Assembly: GCA_002309635.1 (NCBI GenBank) | Contig: DBXO01000014.1 | Location: 120,324-149,484 of the forward strand | Length of the DNA stretch: 29,161 bases | Direction: 5' to 3' | Source of the DNA: Ruminococcus flavefaciens | GTDB lineage: Bacteria > Bacillota > Clostridia > Oscillospirales > Ruminococcaceae | In this document: positions 8,263 through 15,242 of the stretch, one piece after another | Layout: the number at the start of each line of letters is the position of its first letter | Numbering within the stretch: position 1 is the first letter of the stretch | The notes under the pieces: model-generated | Databases searched by the model: none | What the model was told of the DNA's origin: nothing | The model's input: only the letters and a program-made list of their open reading frames with translations | Position numbers and translations under genes: made by a program

Positions 8263-8954
8263 TTTATTTTAGTATCCTTTTCCTTACAGTATTTCAGAAG
8301 CATCCCCGTCACGATGCCTGCATGGACTTCGATCAGGATAGCAATGTCCTGTTTTTCAAAATGCAGCCTGTTGATGACGGTATCAGCGACGATACTCTGC
8401 TCGCCAATAGATAAAAATGCACCGCAGGGTTTGATATGCACATTCCAGCCCACCTCGAAAAAGCCTGGCGGCATCTGCCGCATATCTTCGTCCAGGTAGC
8501 TTTGCAGCTCCTCAAAACGGCGTTCAAGGACCAGTTTGGTGCATTCACCCGCAATGCGCAACATCTCCTCATGATCAGGAGGCAGATCGAGACGCTGCTC
8601 TGTCGCAAAGATATTCTCCCCTTGTTCCGCAGCTGCAATGACCTCGGTCAGCAGGTTGGCACGTAAAATCAGTTCATTGATCTCCGCCTTCATCGCTGCT
8701 TTTTTTCGTATTATCATTTCGGTCGCTTTTTTTTCGTCATCGATGACCTCTGCAACCTCATCAAGTCCGAGACCCAATTTCCGCAGAAAGCGTATTTTTC
8801 GCAGGCGTTCAATATTTTCCGCATCAAGTCTGCGCAGAGCTGTTTTGCTTTTTCTGATAGTTTTTATCAGTCCAAGCTCTTCATAATACCTTATCGTGCG
8901 TGAGGTCATGTCAAGCATTTTACAGACATCGTTTATGGTTTTTGTTTCATTCAT
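8259..8954 (-). CDS. MerR-family transcriptional activator with a DUF3887-like C-terminal domain
   Basis: 231 residues from ATG 8954, which follows GGTGATCACA; a GTG at 8963 would add three residues. Residues 1-70 are the MerR DNA-binding domain: TINDVCKMLDMTSRTIRYYE, ELGLI, RRLDAENIERL and RFLRKLGLGLDEV. A helical dimerisation stretch follows (about 80-120). The C-terminal 95 residues (FEELQSYLDEDMRQMPPGFF then ADTVINRLHFEKQDIAILIEV) resemble the DUF3887 fold and probably sense a ligand. It heads an operon with the peptidase and hydrolase genes. Its promoter has the 19-bp spacer that MerR proteins act on, with a palindrome inside, so autoregulation is likely. The ligand is unknown. Confidence 0.88.
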   Translation of the reverse strand: MNETKTINDVCKMLDMTSRTIRYYEELGLIKTIRKSKTALRRLDAENIERLRKIRFLRKLGLGLDEVAEVIDDEKKATEMIIRKKAAMKAEINELILRANLLTEVIAAAEQGENIFATEQRLDLPPDHEEMLRIAGECTKLVLERRFEELQSYLDEDMRQMPPGFFEVGWNVHIKPCGAFLSIGEQSIVADTVINRLHFEKQDIAILIEVHAGIVTGMLLKYCKEKDTKIK

Positions 8955-8970
8955 TGTGATCACCGTAATT

Positions 8971-9001
8971 ATTATAGCACTTTACGTTACGTCAATGTCA
9001 A
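8971..9001 (-). promoter_or_regulatory. MerR-type promoter with 19-bp spacer and palindromic operator
   Basis: Minus strand TTGACA (complement of 8996-9001), a 19-bp spacer and TATAAT (complement of 8971-8976). Inside the spacer, 8980-8996 on the plus strand reads CTTTACGTTACGTCAAT, a near-perfect dyad with ACGT cores. The overlong spacer with a centred dyad is the hallmark of promoters that MerR regulators activate by DNA distortion. Confidence 0.85.
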
Positions 9002-9320
9002 GGACTTTTTCAAAAATATATGTAACAAAAAACAGGGTAGGATTAAATCTGCGTTTGTTAATAATCACAATATCAGTGGGATCAGAGTAAAGCATTATTC
9101 TGAGAATATGCCGATGTATCTGTTGCCGTGAACAAATAGTTTTTCTCTCCTGCAAGATTAATAAAAACCTTAAAGGACGTACGAATATTTGTTATCGCTG
9201 TTTTATTATCCCGGAATCAATTATATCAGCCAAGCAGCTCAAGCCATGCGATTTCTTTTCACAAACATGCTGTATACAGCTATTTCCGGTACGTACATAA
9301 AATTTTAATATTCAGGGGTA
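9002..9320. other. Intergenic region between divergent MerR and GntR units
   Basis: No gene or RNA was recognised. A perfect 12-bp palindrome, GCTGTATACAGC (9269-9280), shares CTGTATA with the GntR operator 70 bp downstream and might be a secondary binding site. Confidence 0.4.
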
Positions 9321-9349
9321 TTGACAAACGAATGAAGACGTGTTATACT
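9321..9349 (+). promoter_or_regulatory. Promoter of the GntR-ABC operon
   Basis: A perfect TTGACA (9321-9326), a 17-bp spacer and TATACT (9344-9349). The -10 box lies inside the left arm of the inverted repeat at 9342-9377, so repressor binding would block polymerase. Confidence 0.85.
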
Positions 9350-9377
9350 GTATATACAAAGATATACACAGTATAAC
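9342..9377. promoter_or_regulatory. Operator: 10-bp inverted repeat, probable GntR (YtrA-type) site
   Basis: GTTATACTGT (9342-9351) and ACAGTATAAC (9368-9377) are exact complements, and the inner ATAT pairs (9352-9355 / 9362-9365) extend the symmetry with a 2-nt asymmetry. It overlaps the -10 box and ends 13 bp before the GntR start codon. Confidence 0.75.
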
Positions 9378-9390
9378 ACAGGAGTGCACT

Positions 9391-9762
9391 ATGAAGATAG
9401 TTATAAAAAATAAATCTGAACTGCCTATCTATGAACAGATAGAGCAGCAGATAAAGGCTCAGATACTTGAGGGCAAGGTCGCAGAAGACGAGCAGCTGCC
9501 GTCTATCCGCCAGCTTGCAAGAGATCTGAAAATAAGCGTTATCACCACCACAAGAGTATACAACGACCTTGCTGAGGAGGGCTTTATAATCTCTGTCGCA
9601 GGCAAGGGATATTTCGTTGCGCCAAGCAACAACGAGCTTCTCCGCGAGCGTATGCTCTGCGAAATGGAGGAAGGCTTCGAGAAAGCCGTCTTGAACGGCA
9701 GAAATGCGGGACTCTCCGATGACGAGATCATCGCCGCGCTAAAAAAATTCATGGAGGAATGA
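9391..9762 (+). CDS. GntR-family repressor, YtrA subfamily
   Basis: 123 residues from ATG 9391, preceded by ACAGGAG; an earlier start at 9340 would lie within the operator. Residues about 10-77 are the winged helix: LPIYEQIEQQIKAQILEGKV, LPSIRQLARDL, SVITTTRVYNDLAEEGFI and GKGYFV. The short C-terminal helical part without a large ligand domain marks the YtrA subfamily, whose members usually sit in front of ABC transporter genes. Here the ABC ATPase starts 3 bp after the stop. It probably represses its own operon through the inverted repeat at 9342-9377. The inducing signal is unknown; some relatives respond to cell-wall antibiotics. Confidence 0.92.
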   Translation: MKIVIKNKSELPIYEQIEQQIKAQILEGKVAEDEQLPSIRQLARDLKISVITTTRVYNDLAEEGFIISVAGKGYFVAPSNNELLRERMLCEMEEGFEKAVLNGRNAGLSDDEIIAALKKFMEE

Positions 9763-9765
9763 TTT

Positions 9766-10650
9766 ATGGAGAACATTCTGGAGATAAAAGGACTTAATAA
9801 GGCTTACAACGGCTTTGCACTGAAGGATGTCAGCTTTTCGCTGCCAAAGGGTTATATTATGGGATTTGTAGGTGAAAACGGCTCGGGCAAGACCACTACT
9901 ATCCGTTCCATACTCAACATGGCTAACATAGACAGCGGCAAGATAAGCGTTTTCGGCCTTGACAGCGTTACAGACACTATCGCCATAAAGGAAAAGCTGG
10001 GTGTAGTCTTTGACAGCCTTTACCTTGCTGACCATCTCACCGCAAAACAGATAGAAAAACAGCTGAAGCCCTTCTACAAGGACTGGGACAGCAAGGAGTT
10101 CGCAGGTCGTCTCAAGTCCTTCGGACTTCCTGACAACAAGCGTGTCGGCGAATTTTCCAAGGGCATGAAAATGAAGTTTATGATAGCCATTGCACTGTCT
10201 CACAAGGCTGACTTTATGATACTTGACGAGCCTACAAGCGGTCTTGACCCCGTTGCACGTGACGAGCTTCTTGATATTCTTGCCGAGTACATCGAGAACG
10301 AAAACAGGAGCGTACTTTTCTCCACACATATCACATCTGATGTGGAGCGTATCGCCGATTATGTTACCATACTCCATAACGGCAGAGTATGGTTCACGGG
10401 AACTAAGGACGAACTCAGCGAAAAATATGTTATTCTCAGAGGTGCCGAGGAGGATATATCCTCTGCACTGCGTGAAAAATGTATAGGCTTCCACGGCTAC
10501 AGAAACGGATTCGACGCACTTCTCAGCACCGAGCATCTGAGCGAAGTCACTGACAAGCTTGAGACCGAAAAGGCTAATATCGACGAGATACTTGTCTATG
10601 TTGCAAAGGAGGACAGACATGAACGAAATGATGAAAATGATAAGGTTTGA
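9766..10650 (+). CDS. ABC transporter ATP-binding protein (YtrB/EcsA-like)
   Basis: 294 residues. Walker A is GENGSGKT (36-43), the signature is FSKGM (130-134) instead of the canonical LSGGQ, Walker B is MILDEP (151-156) with catalytic Glu155, and the switch His is H188 in STH. The Q-loop position reads VVFD, as in YtrB-like exporters. It energises the two permeases encoded next. The start ATG lies 3 bp after the GntR stop, and the last 32 bp overlap the next gene. Such small GntR-ABC systems commonly act in cell-envelope stress or peptide export. The substrate here cannot be told. Confidence 0.92.
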   Translation: MENILEIKGLNKAYNGFALKDVSFSLPKGYIMGFVGENGSGKTTTIRSILNMANIDSGKISVFGLDSVTDTIAIKEKLGVVFDSLYLADHLTAKQIEKQLKPFYKDWDSKEFAGRLKSFGLPDNKRVGEFSKGMKMKFMIAIALSHKADFMILDEPTSGLDPVARDELLDILAEYIENENRSVLFSTHITSDVERIADYVTILHNGRVWFTGTKDELSEKYVILRGAEEDISSALREKCIGFHGYRNGFDALLSTEHLSEVTDKLETEKANIDEILVYVAKEDRHERNDENDKV

Positions 10651-11332
10651 CCTTATCACCGTCAGCAGGCTCACTGTACCTTATGTAGCTATATTTGTCG
10701 CAGTAAGCATTATAGCTTCACTGTTCGGTCTCACCTTTGGTATCCTTTGTGGATTGAACTTTGTAATGATCATAGCGCCAATACAGGGAATCAACAATTC
10801 AAGCTGCAAAAGGCTCTACGGTATGCTGCCCGTCCGCAGAAGCTCTGTAATAAAGGCGCTTTTTACTGAAATGTTCGTTACTATGTTCATAGGCGAACTG
10901 CTCTCTTTTCTGTGTCTGTTCATATGCAGGATCTCCTCGCTTTACAAGATACTCCCCGAAAGACTTTCGCATATAGCAAGCAATTTTCACGAATTGCCTG
11001 AGAGCAAATATATGAAAATGTATCTGCTTGCAGCTGCGATATTTGCCTTCATAACTATAGTTCTCTGCTTTGCACAGATGCGCTCGGAAGTAAAAAACAT
11101 GGAGACCGCCATACGTGAGCTTATAATAATAGTGGCTGTATTTGCTGCTGCTGTAACATTCATATCTGTTATGATATACAACGATAAGCTTGACGCATTA
11201 AAGAATATACTGCTGCCGCGGACTTCGGCAGGAAAATGGCTGTCCATTGCCATACTGAATGCAGTCACCTTAGCCGCAGCTTACATTTTCTGTACGGTCA
11301 CCGTCAAAAAGGCTTCTGACAAAGAGCTTTAA
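10619..11332 (+). CDS. ABC-2-type permease subunit 1
   Basis: 237 residues from ATG 10619, preceded by AAGGAGG at 10606-10612; the frame is open further upstream, but this start has the ribosome site. It begins inside the last codons of the ATPase gene, a 32-bp overlap typical of tightly coupled subunits. About six hydrophobic helices are visible (for example VPYVAIFVAVSIIASLFGL, MYLLAAAIFAFITIVLCF and a final AAYIFCTVTV). A cytoplasmic RLYGMLPVRRSSVIKA segment matches the LP(V/I)xRxSIVxxR loop shared with the next gene and known in ABC-2 permeases of this group. Confidence 0.8.
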   Translation: MNEMMKMIRFDLITVSRLTVPYVAIFVAVSIIASLFGLTFGILCGLNFVMIIAPIQGINNSSCKRLYGMLPVRRSSVIKALFTEMFVTMFIGELLSFLCLFICRISSLYKILPERLSHIASNFHELPESKYMKMYLLAAAIFAFITIVLCFAQMRSEVKNMETAIRELIIIVAVFAAAVTFISVMIYNDKLDALKNILLPRTSAGKWLSIAILNAVTLAAAYIFCTVTVKKASDKEL

Positions 11333-11343
11333 GGAGGGAAAAT

Positions 11344-12123
11344 ATGAAAAAGATAATCGATCTCATCCGAGTCGATCTCATATCGGCAAAGGGCAGGAAC
11401 AAGGGCAAATTCTTCCTTATTTTCATGCTGACTGCTATGTTTGTAGTCATTGGAATGCTGACTGAAGCCATATTCATGGTATTCAGCATCGTTGTAGTGG
11501 GAGTTATGCTCGTGCCTTCTATCACAATGGCAGAAAAGACTCATAATACCGGAAAAATATTCACTGTTCTCCCTATTGACAGAAAAAGCATAGTAATTTC
11601 CCGTTTTGCTCTGACTACAGTAATATACACCGTTTTTTCCGTCATTATCTTTATCCTGTACTTAATAATGGAAAAATTCAGTGATTTCCACACCTCTGTC
11701 ATTTCTAAGGACATAAGCAACTTATACGAAGTATCAGGCGGTTTCGGTACAGGTATACAGATGAGGGCTATGACGAACTCAATGTTCTGGCTTATTTTCG
11801 CTGTTACACTCATGGTAATGGCCGGTCAGCACAGGAAATACTTCAAAAAAGGGATTTCAAGCAAGAACAACTCCCTGCTAAGAAGCTTCCTTAAATTCTT
11901 AGGCGGAATTGCAATATTCTATGCTGTATCATCTGTCATTCTTCTGATATTCAATATAGATATACTGAAGCCTGCACTTATCGTGTTTTTAAATATGATC
12001 ATATCACTTGCAGCTCCCATGAACGGTCTGCTGCTCAGCATTGTACTGATCTTTATCGGCTTCGGCTTCACTCTATATCAGCTTGTATGCTCGGTATTGG
12101 ACTATGAAGCCCGCGAGCTCTGA
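11344..12123 (+). CDS. ABC-2-type permease subunit 2
   Basis: 259 residues; AAGGAGGG sits just before ATG 11344, 11 bp after the previous gene. Six hydrophobic helices are apparent, among them FFLIFMLTAMFVVIGML, IFMVFSIVVVGVMLV and a final LSIVLIFIGFGFTLYQLV. The segment KIFTVLPIDRKSIVISRFA parallels MLPVRRSSVIKA of subunit 1, suggesting the two permeases derive from one ancestor and form a heterodimer with the ATPase. Confidence 0.82.
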   Translation: MKKIIDLIRVDLISAKGRNKGKFFLIFMLTAMFVVIGMLTEAIFMVFSIVVVGVMLVPSITMAEKTHNTGKIFTVLPIDRKSIVISRFALTTVIYTVFSVIIFILYLIMEKFSDFHTSVISKDISNLYEVSGGFGTGIQMRAMTNSMFWLIFAVTLMVMAGQHRKYFKKGISSKNNSLLRSFLKFLGGIAIFYAVSSVILLIFNIDILKPALIVFLNMIISLAAPMNGLLLSIVLIFIGFGFTLYQLVCSVLDYEAREL

Positions 12124-12137
12124 GGAGGTGGATATAA

Positions 12138-14063
12138 ATGAAAAGAATACTGCGCAGAACTGCCGCCGTCATTGCTGCTGCGGTGCTTACAGTCTGCACT
12201 CAGCCATTCAGTGCTTTTGCAGAAGATGAAGACGTTCTTAAATTTCCGTCGGGAGCAACAGTCAGCTCTGTTATAAAAAATCAGGAAAAACGTGACTCAC
12301 ATCACAGCAATATCGAAAGAAGAGACAGATCCAACGCTCATGTGGAGCTTATTTTCCACGGCGACGAGATACTCTATACCCGTTACTACGGCTGCACAAA
12401 TATCGAGGAACACACACTTGCCGACGAGAACAGCGTATTTGAATGGGGAAGCATCTCCAAGACCTTTATATGGGTAAGCATCATGCAGCTCTGGGAACAG
12501 GGAAAAATAGACCTTGAAGCTGATATCCGCACATATCTTCCCGATAACTTTTTCCGCCACCTTAAATACGACGATCCGATTACACTAACGGATATTATGA
12601 ACCACAAGGGCGGCTGGTGCGAGAAGTTCTACGACTCCACCTCAGAGGACATGGCTGCAATGCCGTCACTTGAAGAAGCTCTCAGAAATGTCGAGCCCGC
12701 CCAGACCTACCGTCCGGGAGAGGTAGCTTCCTACTCAAACTGGGCAGCTGCTCTTGCAGGACTTATTGTTCAGCGTGTCAGCGGCATGGATTATGTTGAG
12801 TACGTACATAAGAATATCTTTGAGCCACTCGGTATGGAGCATACCTCAGCAGGCCCTGACTTTACCGATAATCCGTGGGTAAGGGAGCAGCGCATGAAAA
12901 CGATCTGCTACGAAACATCCCTGCATACAAACTATAAAGAAAATGAAGACGGATCAATAGAGGAAAGGGTAGTAGAAGAATTTGAGTCCAAGGGCACCTG
13001 CCTGTTCAACGATCAGCTCTACCCCTGCGGCGCCGTAACGGGTACTCTCGGTGACCTCGCAACTTACGCACAGGCTTTCGTCAACGATGATCACCCGCTT
13101 TTCCGGAATGCAGAAACTCAGGAGAAACTCCTGTCAGGCTCGTCATTCTACGGAAACACGGATATTCCCGGCTTCAGCTACGGCTTTGACGTCAAGGAAT
13201 ACAATAACACCCGCACTTTCGGACATACAGGTGCTACCTTTGGCTGCGTTGCAAATATGGAATTTGATCCTGTATCAAAGTTCGGAGTCGTAGGTCTTTC
13301 AAACTGCCGCGATGATTTTCCGGGCTTATTTGGCAAATATGTTTTCGGCAGACTGAAGGCAAAAAAATATATCGGTGAAAATTACGAAAAAGCAGATATG
13401 ACACCATACAGCGGATACTATTCAGACACCCGTACCCATGCAGCAGGTATTGGAAAATTCATATTATATATGGACGCATTCTCAATTGACAGTATAAACG
13501 CTGCAAAGGTTGCTGATGATGTGTTTTTTGAATATCATTCCGAAGACTATTACGATGATACTATATTTAGCATAGTTGAAAATTCGGACGGCAGACGTGG
13601 CATTGTAAACTGCTGCTCGGAATATCTTGAAATAAAAAATTATATACCTAAGCTCTGTCTCCTTGCAGGCTTCATGCTCTGCGGAGTTGCCTCGCTGTTT
13701 ATACTCCTTGCAAAGCGGAAGCTCAATAAGGCACACAAGGCTGCTCCCTTGTCATTTGCTCACATCATCACCGCAGGACAGTTTGCAAAGATTATATCAC
13801 TTGCCGCACTAATATCTATTGTGGTCATTCGCCTGAAAGGAGACAACGACGGTCTCACCAGGACCGAGGGTATGGTCATAGGCATTACACAGCTGGTATG
13901 CCTTGCAGTCTGCGTTCTTTCGCTTATTGCCGCTGCTTACTCATTCATTTCAAAAAAGAAGCTCCCTTACGGAAGAATACGCAGCATATCATGCTTCACG
14001 GGCAATCTTATCACAGTATCCGCAATAGTATTCTTTGAGATGTACAACTTCTGGTGCTGCTGA
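12138..14063 (+). CDS. Secreted beta-lactamase-fold serine hydrolase with C-terminal membrane helices
   Basis: 641 residues, RBS GAGGAGGTGG. A signal peptide spans about 1-29 (cleavage near AFA-EDED). The class C beta-lactamase/PBP-like triad is visible: S105-I-S-K108 in EWGSISKTF, Y199-S-N201 in YSNW, and H363-T-G365 replacing KTG. About 150 residues later come four hydrophobic helices (residues about 512-641), so the enzyme is tethered outside the membrane. It is the fifth gene of the GntR-ABC operon, 14 bp after permease 2, implying a joint envelope role. Relatives include D-aminopeptidases, esterases and penicillin-binding-like proteins. Activity on beta-lactams is not implied by the motifs alone. 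Confidence 0.88.
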   Translation: MKRILRRTAAVIAAAVLTVCTQPFSAFAEDEDVLKFPSGATVSSVIKNQEKRDSHHSNIERRDRSNAHVELIFHGDEILYTRYYGCTNIEEHTLADENSVFEWGSISKTFIWVSIMQLWEQGKIDLEADIRTYLPDNFFRHLKYDDPITLTDIMNHKGGWCEKFYDSTSEDMAAMPSLEEALRNVEPAQTYRPGEVASYSNWAAALAGLIVQRVSGMDYVEYVHKNIFEPLGMEHTSAGPDFTDNPWVREQRMKTICYETSLHTNYKENEDGSIEERVVEEFESKGTCLFNDQLYPCGAVTGTLGDLATYAQAFVNDDHPLFRNAETQEKLLSGSSFYGNTDIPGFSYGFDVKEYNNTRTFGHTGATFGCVANMEFDPVSKFGVVGLSNCRDDFPGLFGKYVFGRLKAKKYIGENYEKADMTPYSGYYSDTRTHAAGIGKFILYMDAFSIDSINAAKVADDVFFEYHSEDYYDDTIFSIVENSDGRRGIVNCCSEYLEIKNYIPKLCLLAGFMLCGVASLFILLAKRKLNKAHKAAPLSFAHIITAGQFAKIISLAALISIVVIRLKGDNDGLTRTEGMVIGITQLVCLAVCVLSLIAAAYSFISKKKLPYGRIRSISCFTGNLITVSAIVFFEMYNFWCC

Positions 14064-14135
14064 CTGTTAGTGCATATAACCGTAAAAAGAACAAATAATC
14101 CGATCGACGATTACATAAAGAAGAAATAACAATGA

Positions 14136-14163
14136 AAAGCTCCGAACTTATGCTCGGAGCTTT
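14136..14163 (+). terminator. Terminator of the GntR-ABC operon
   Basis: A perfect 10-bp stem, AAAGCTCCGA (14136-14145) with TCGGAGCTTT (14154-14163), lies 72 bp after the last stop and is followed by a modest T-rich stretch. Confidence 0.7.
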
Positions 14164-14552
14164 CGTGTTGATCTGTAATTGAAAAGAACATCTTTATTTT
14201 TTGCACATAATGCACCGTGTTTTTGCACTTATGAAGGCCGCTGCGATGTATAAAGAGTAGTGCTCAAGAAAGGTGATCAGGATACGGAGGGAGCTTCTTC
14301 GTTCAGATATGTATTCTTGACTTTTGACGACAGTGCGGTATATAATATTAATAGTAATCAGGTCTATCATAAACATTTAAAGTTGTTTGTAATTAAAAAA
14401 GCTTTGAAATTATTAATGAAGATACGCAATGCTGTGAGGTTTTATAACGTAGCAGAGCTTGATCCAATATATTGAGCAGGTCACAGTTTTACTGATCATC
14501 AAGAGGATAAAATGATAGCTCTGCTGAGAATGAAAAACGTGATATAATACAA
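14164..14552 (+). other. Gene-poor stretch containing a promoter and a possible short transcript
   Basis: No convincing protein gene was seen. A good promoter lies at 14317-14346 and a strong hairpin at 14553-14575, which would bound an RNA of about 220 nt. Short frames inside (for example ATG 14417 to TGA 14475) have no clear ribosome site. A small RNA, a leader or the remains of a lost gene are possible. Confidence 0.35.
14317..14346 (+). promoter_or_regulatory. Candidate promoter of an orphan short transcript
   Basis: TTGACT (14317-14322), an 18-bp spacer and TATAAT (14341-14346), with no recognised gene behind it before the hairpin at 14553. Confidence 0.5.
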
Positions 14553-14575
14553 AAGGCAGCCGCTGCGGCTGCCTT
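14553..14575. terminator. Strong 10-bp hairpin with 3-nt loop
   Basis: AAGGCAGCCG (14553-14562) and CGGCTGCCTT (14566-14575) pair perfectly around CTG. On the plus strand it is followed by GCTTATCTTG; on the minus strand by TTGTATTATATC. It isolates the second sigma operon from upstream transcription. Confidence 0.65.
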
Positions 14576-14610
14576 GCTTATCTTGCAGATTAAAAAAATT
14601 CGGCTCATGA

Positions 14611-14638
14611 TGCAACCAAATCTGATTTATTGCGAGTA
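14611..14638 (+). promoter_or_regulatory. Candidate ECF-sigma autoregulatory promoter
   Basis: TGCAACC (14611-14617), a 15-bp spacer and CGAGTA (14633-14638) lie 50 bp before the sigma gene. GCAACC-type -35 boxes with CG-starting -10 boxes are typical of several ECF groups, which often control their own operon. This is inference from one site. Confidence 0.35.
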
Positions 14639-14687
14639 GATAGATGAAAGGTCTTTCAAACATAATCTAAAATAAGGAGGTGATCGA

Positions 14688-15242
14688 ATGGAGGATAATC
14701 GTATTGTTGATCTGTACTGGCAGCGAAATGAGAGTGCGGTCTCCGAAACAGCAGAAAAGTATGGAAAGTATCTCCACAGTATATCATATCAGATTCTTCA
14801 GAATGCTGAAGACGCAGAAGAATGTGTAAACGATACATACAATGATGCATGGCGGTCCATGCCACCGCACCGTCCTTCTATTCTTTCAACCTTTTTGGGA
14901 AAAATAACCCGCCGTATCTCTATTGATTTATGGAGAAAGTACAGCGCTGAAAAGCGCGGCGGAGGCGCAGCAGCCCTTGCTCTTGATGAATTGGAAGAGT
15001 GCGTATCAGGAACCGAAGATGTAATGACTGAGGTCGAAAGGTTTGAACTGCAAAAGAAACTGAATGATTTTCTTTTAACGCTCCCTCAGACTGAACGTCA
15101 GGTATTCATGTGCCGATACTGGTATATGGAACCTGTTTCTGATATTGCAAAACAGTTTGCCTTTTCTGAGAGCAAGATCAAATCCATGCTGTATCGGACG
15201 AGAAATAAGCTCCGTGCAGTGCTCGAAAAGGAGGGCTATTAA
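14688..15242 (+). CDS. ECF-type RNA polymerase sigma factor (second pair)
   Basis: 184 residues, RBS AAGGAGGTGAT before ATG 14688. Region 2 is clear: YLHSISYQILQNAEDAEECV, NDTYNDAWRSMPPHRP, then FLGKITRRISIDLWRK. A linker with a GGGAAALALDELEECV stretch follows, then region 4 with LTLPQTERQVFMCRYWY, PVSDIAKQFAFSESKIKSML and YRTRNKLRAVLEKEGY. No SnoaL-like C-terminal extension is present. The stop is directly followed by the ATG of the next gene with no gap, so the membrane regulator is translated in step with the sigma factor. Confidence 0.93.
   Translation: MEDNRIVDLYWQRNESAVSETAEKYGKYLHSISYQILQNAEDAEECVNDTYNDAWRSMPPHRPSILSTFLGKITRRISIDLWRKYSAEKRGGGAAALALDELEECVSGTEDVMTEVERFELQKKLNDFLLTLPQTERQVFMCRYWYMEPVSDIAKQFAFSESKIKSMLYRTRNKLRAVLEKEGY

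Noticed and set aside
9739..10674. 311-residue minus-strand open frame
   Set aside because: It is the exact antisense of the ABC ATPase gene, which carries all Walker motifs; the long antisense frame results from codon bias.
12138..14063. Calling the serine hydrolase an antibiotic-resistance beta-lactamase
   Set aside because: SxxK, YSN and HTG are shared with esterases, D-aminopeptidases and PBP-like proteins, and the fused membrane helices are unlike resistance enzymes.
14194..14475. Short frames on both strands (60 and 71 codons)
   Set aside because: Neither has a ribosome site or recognisable sequence; they overlap each other and the orphan promoter.
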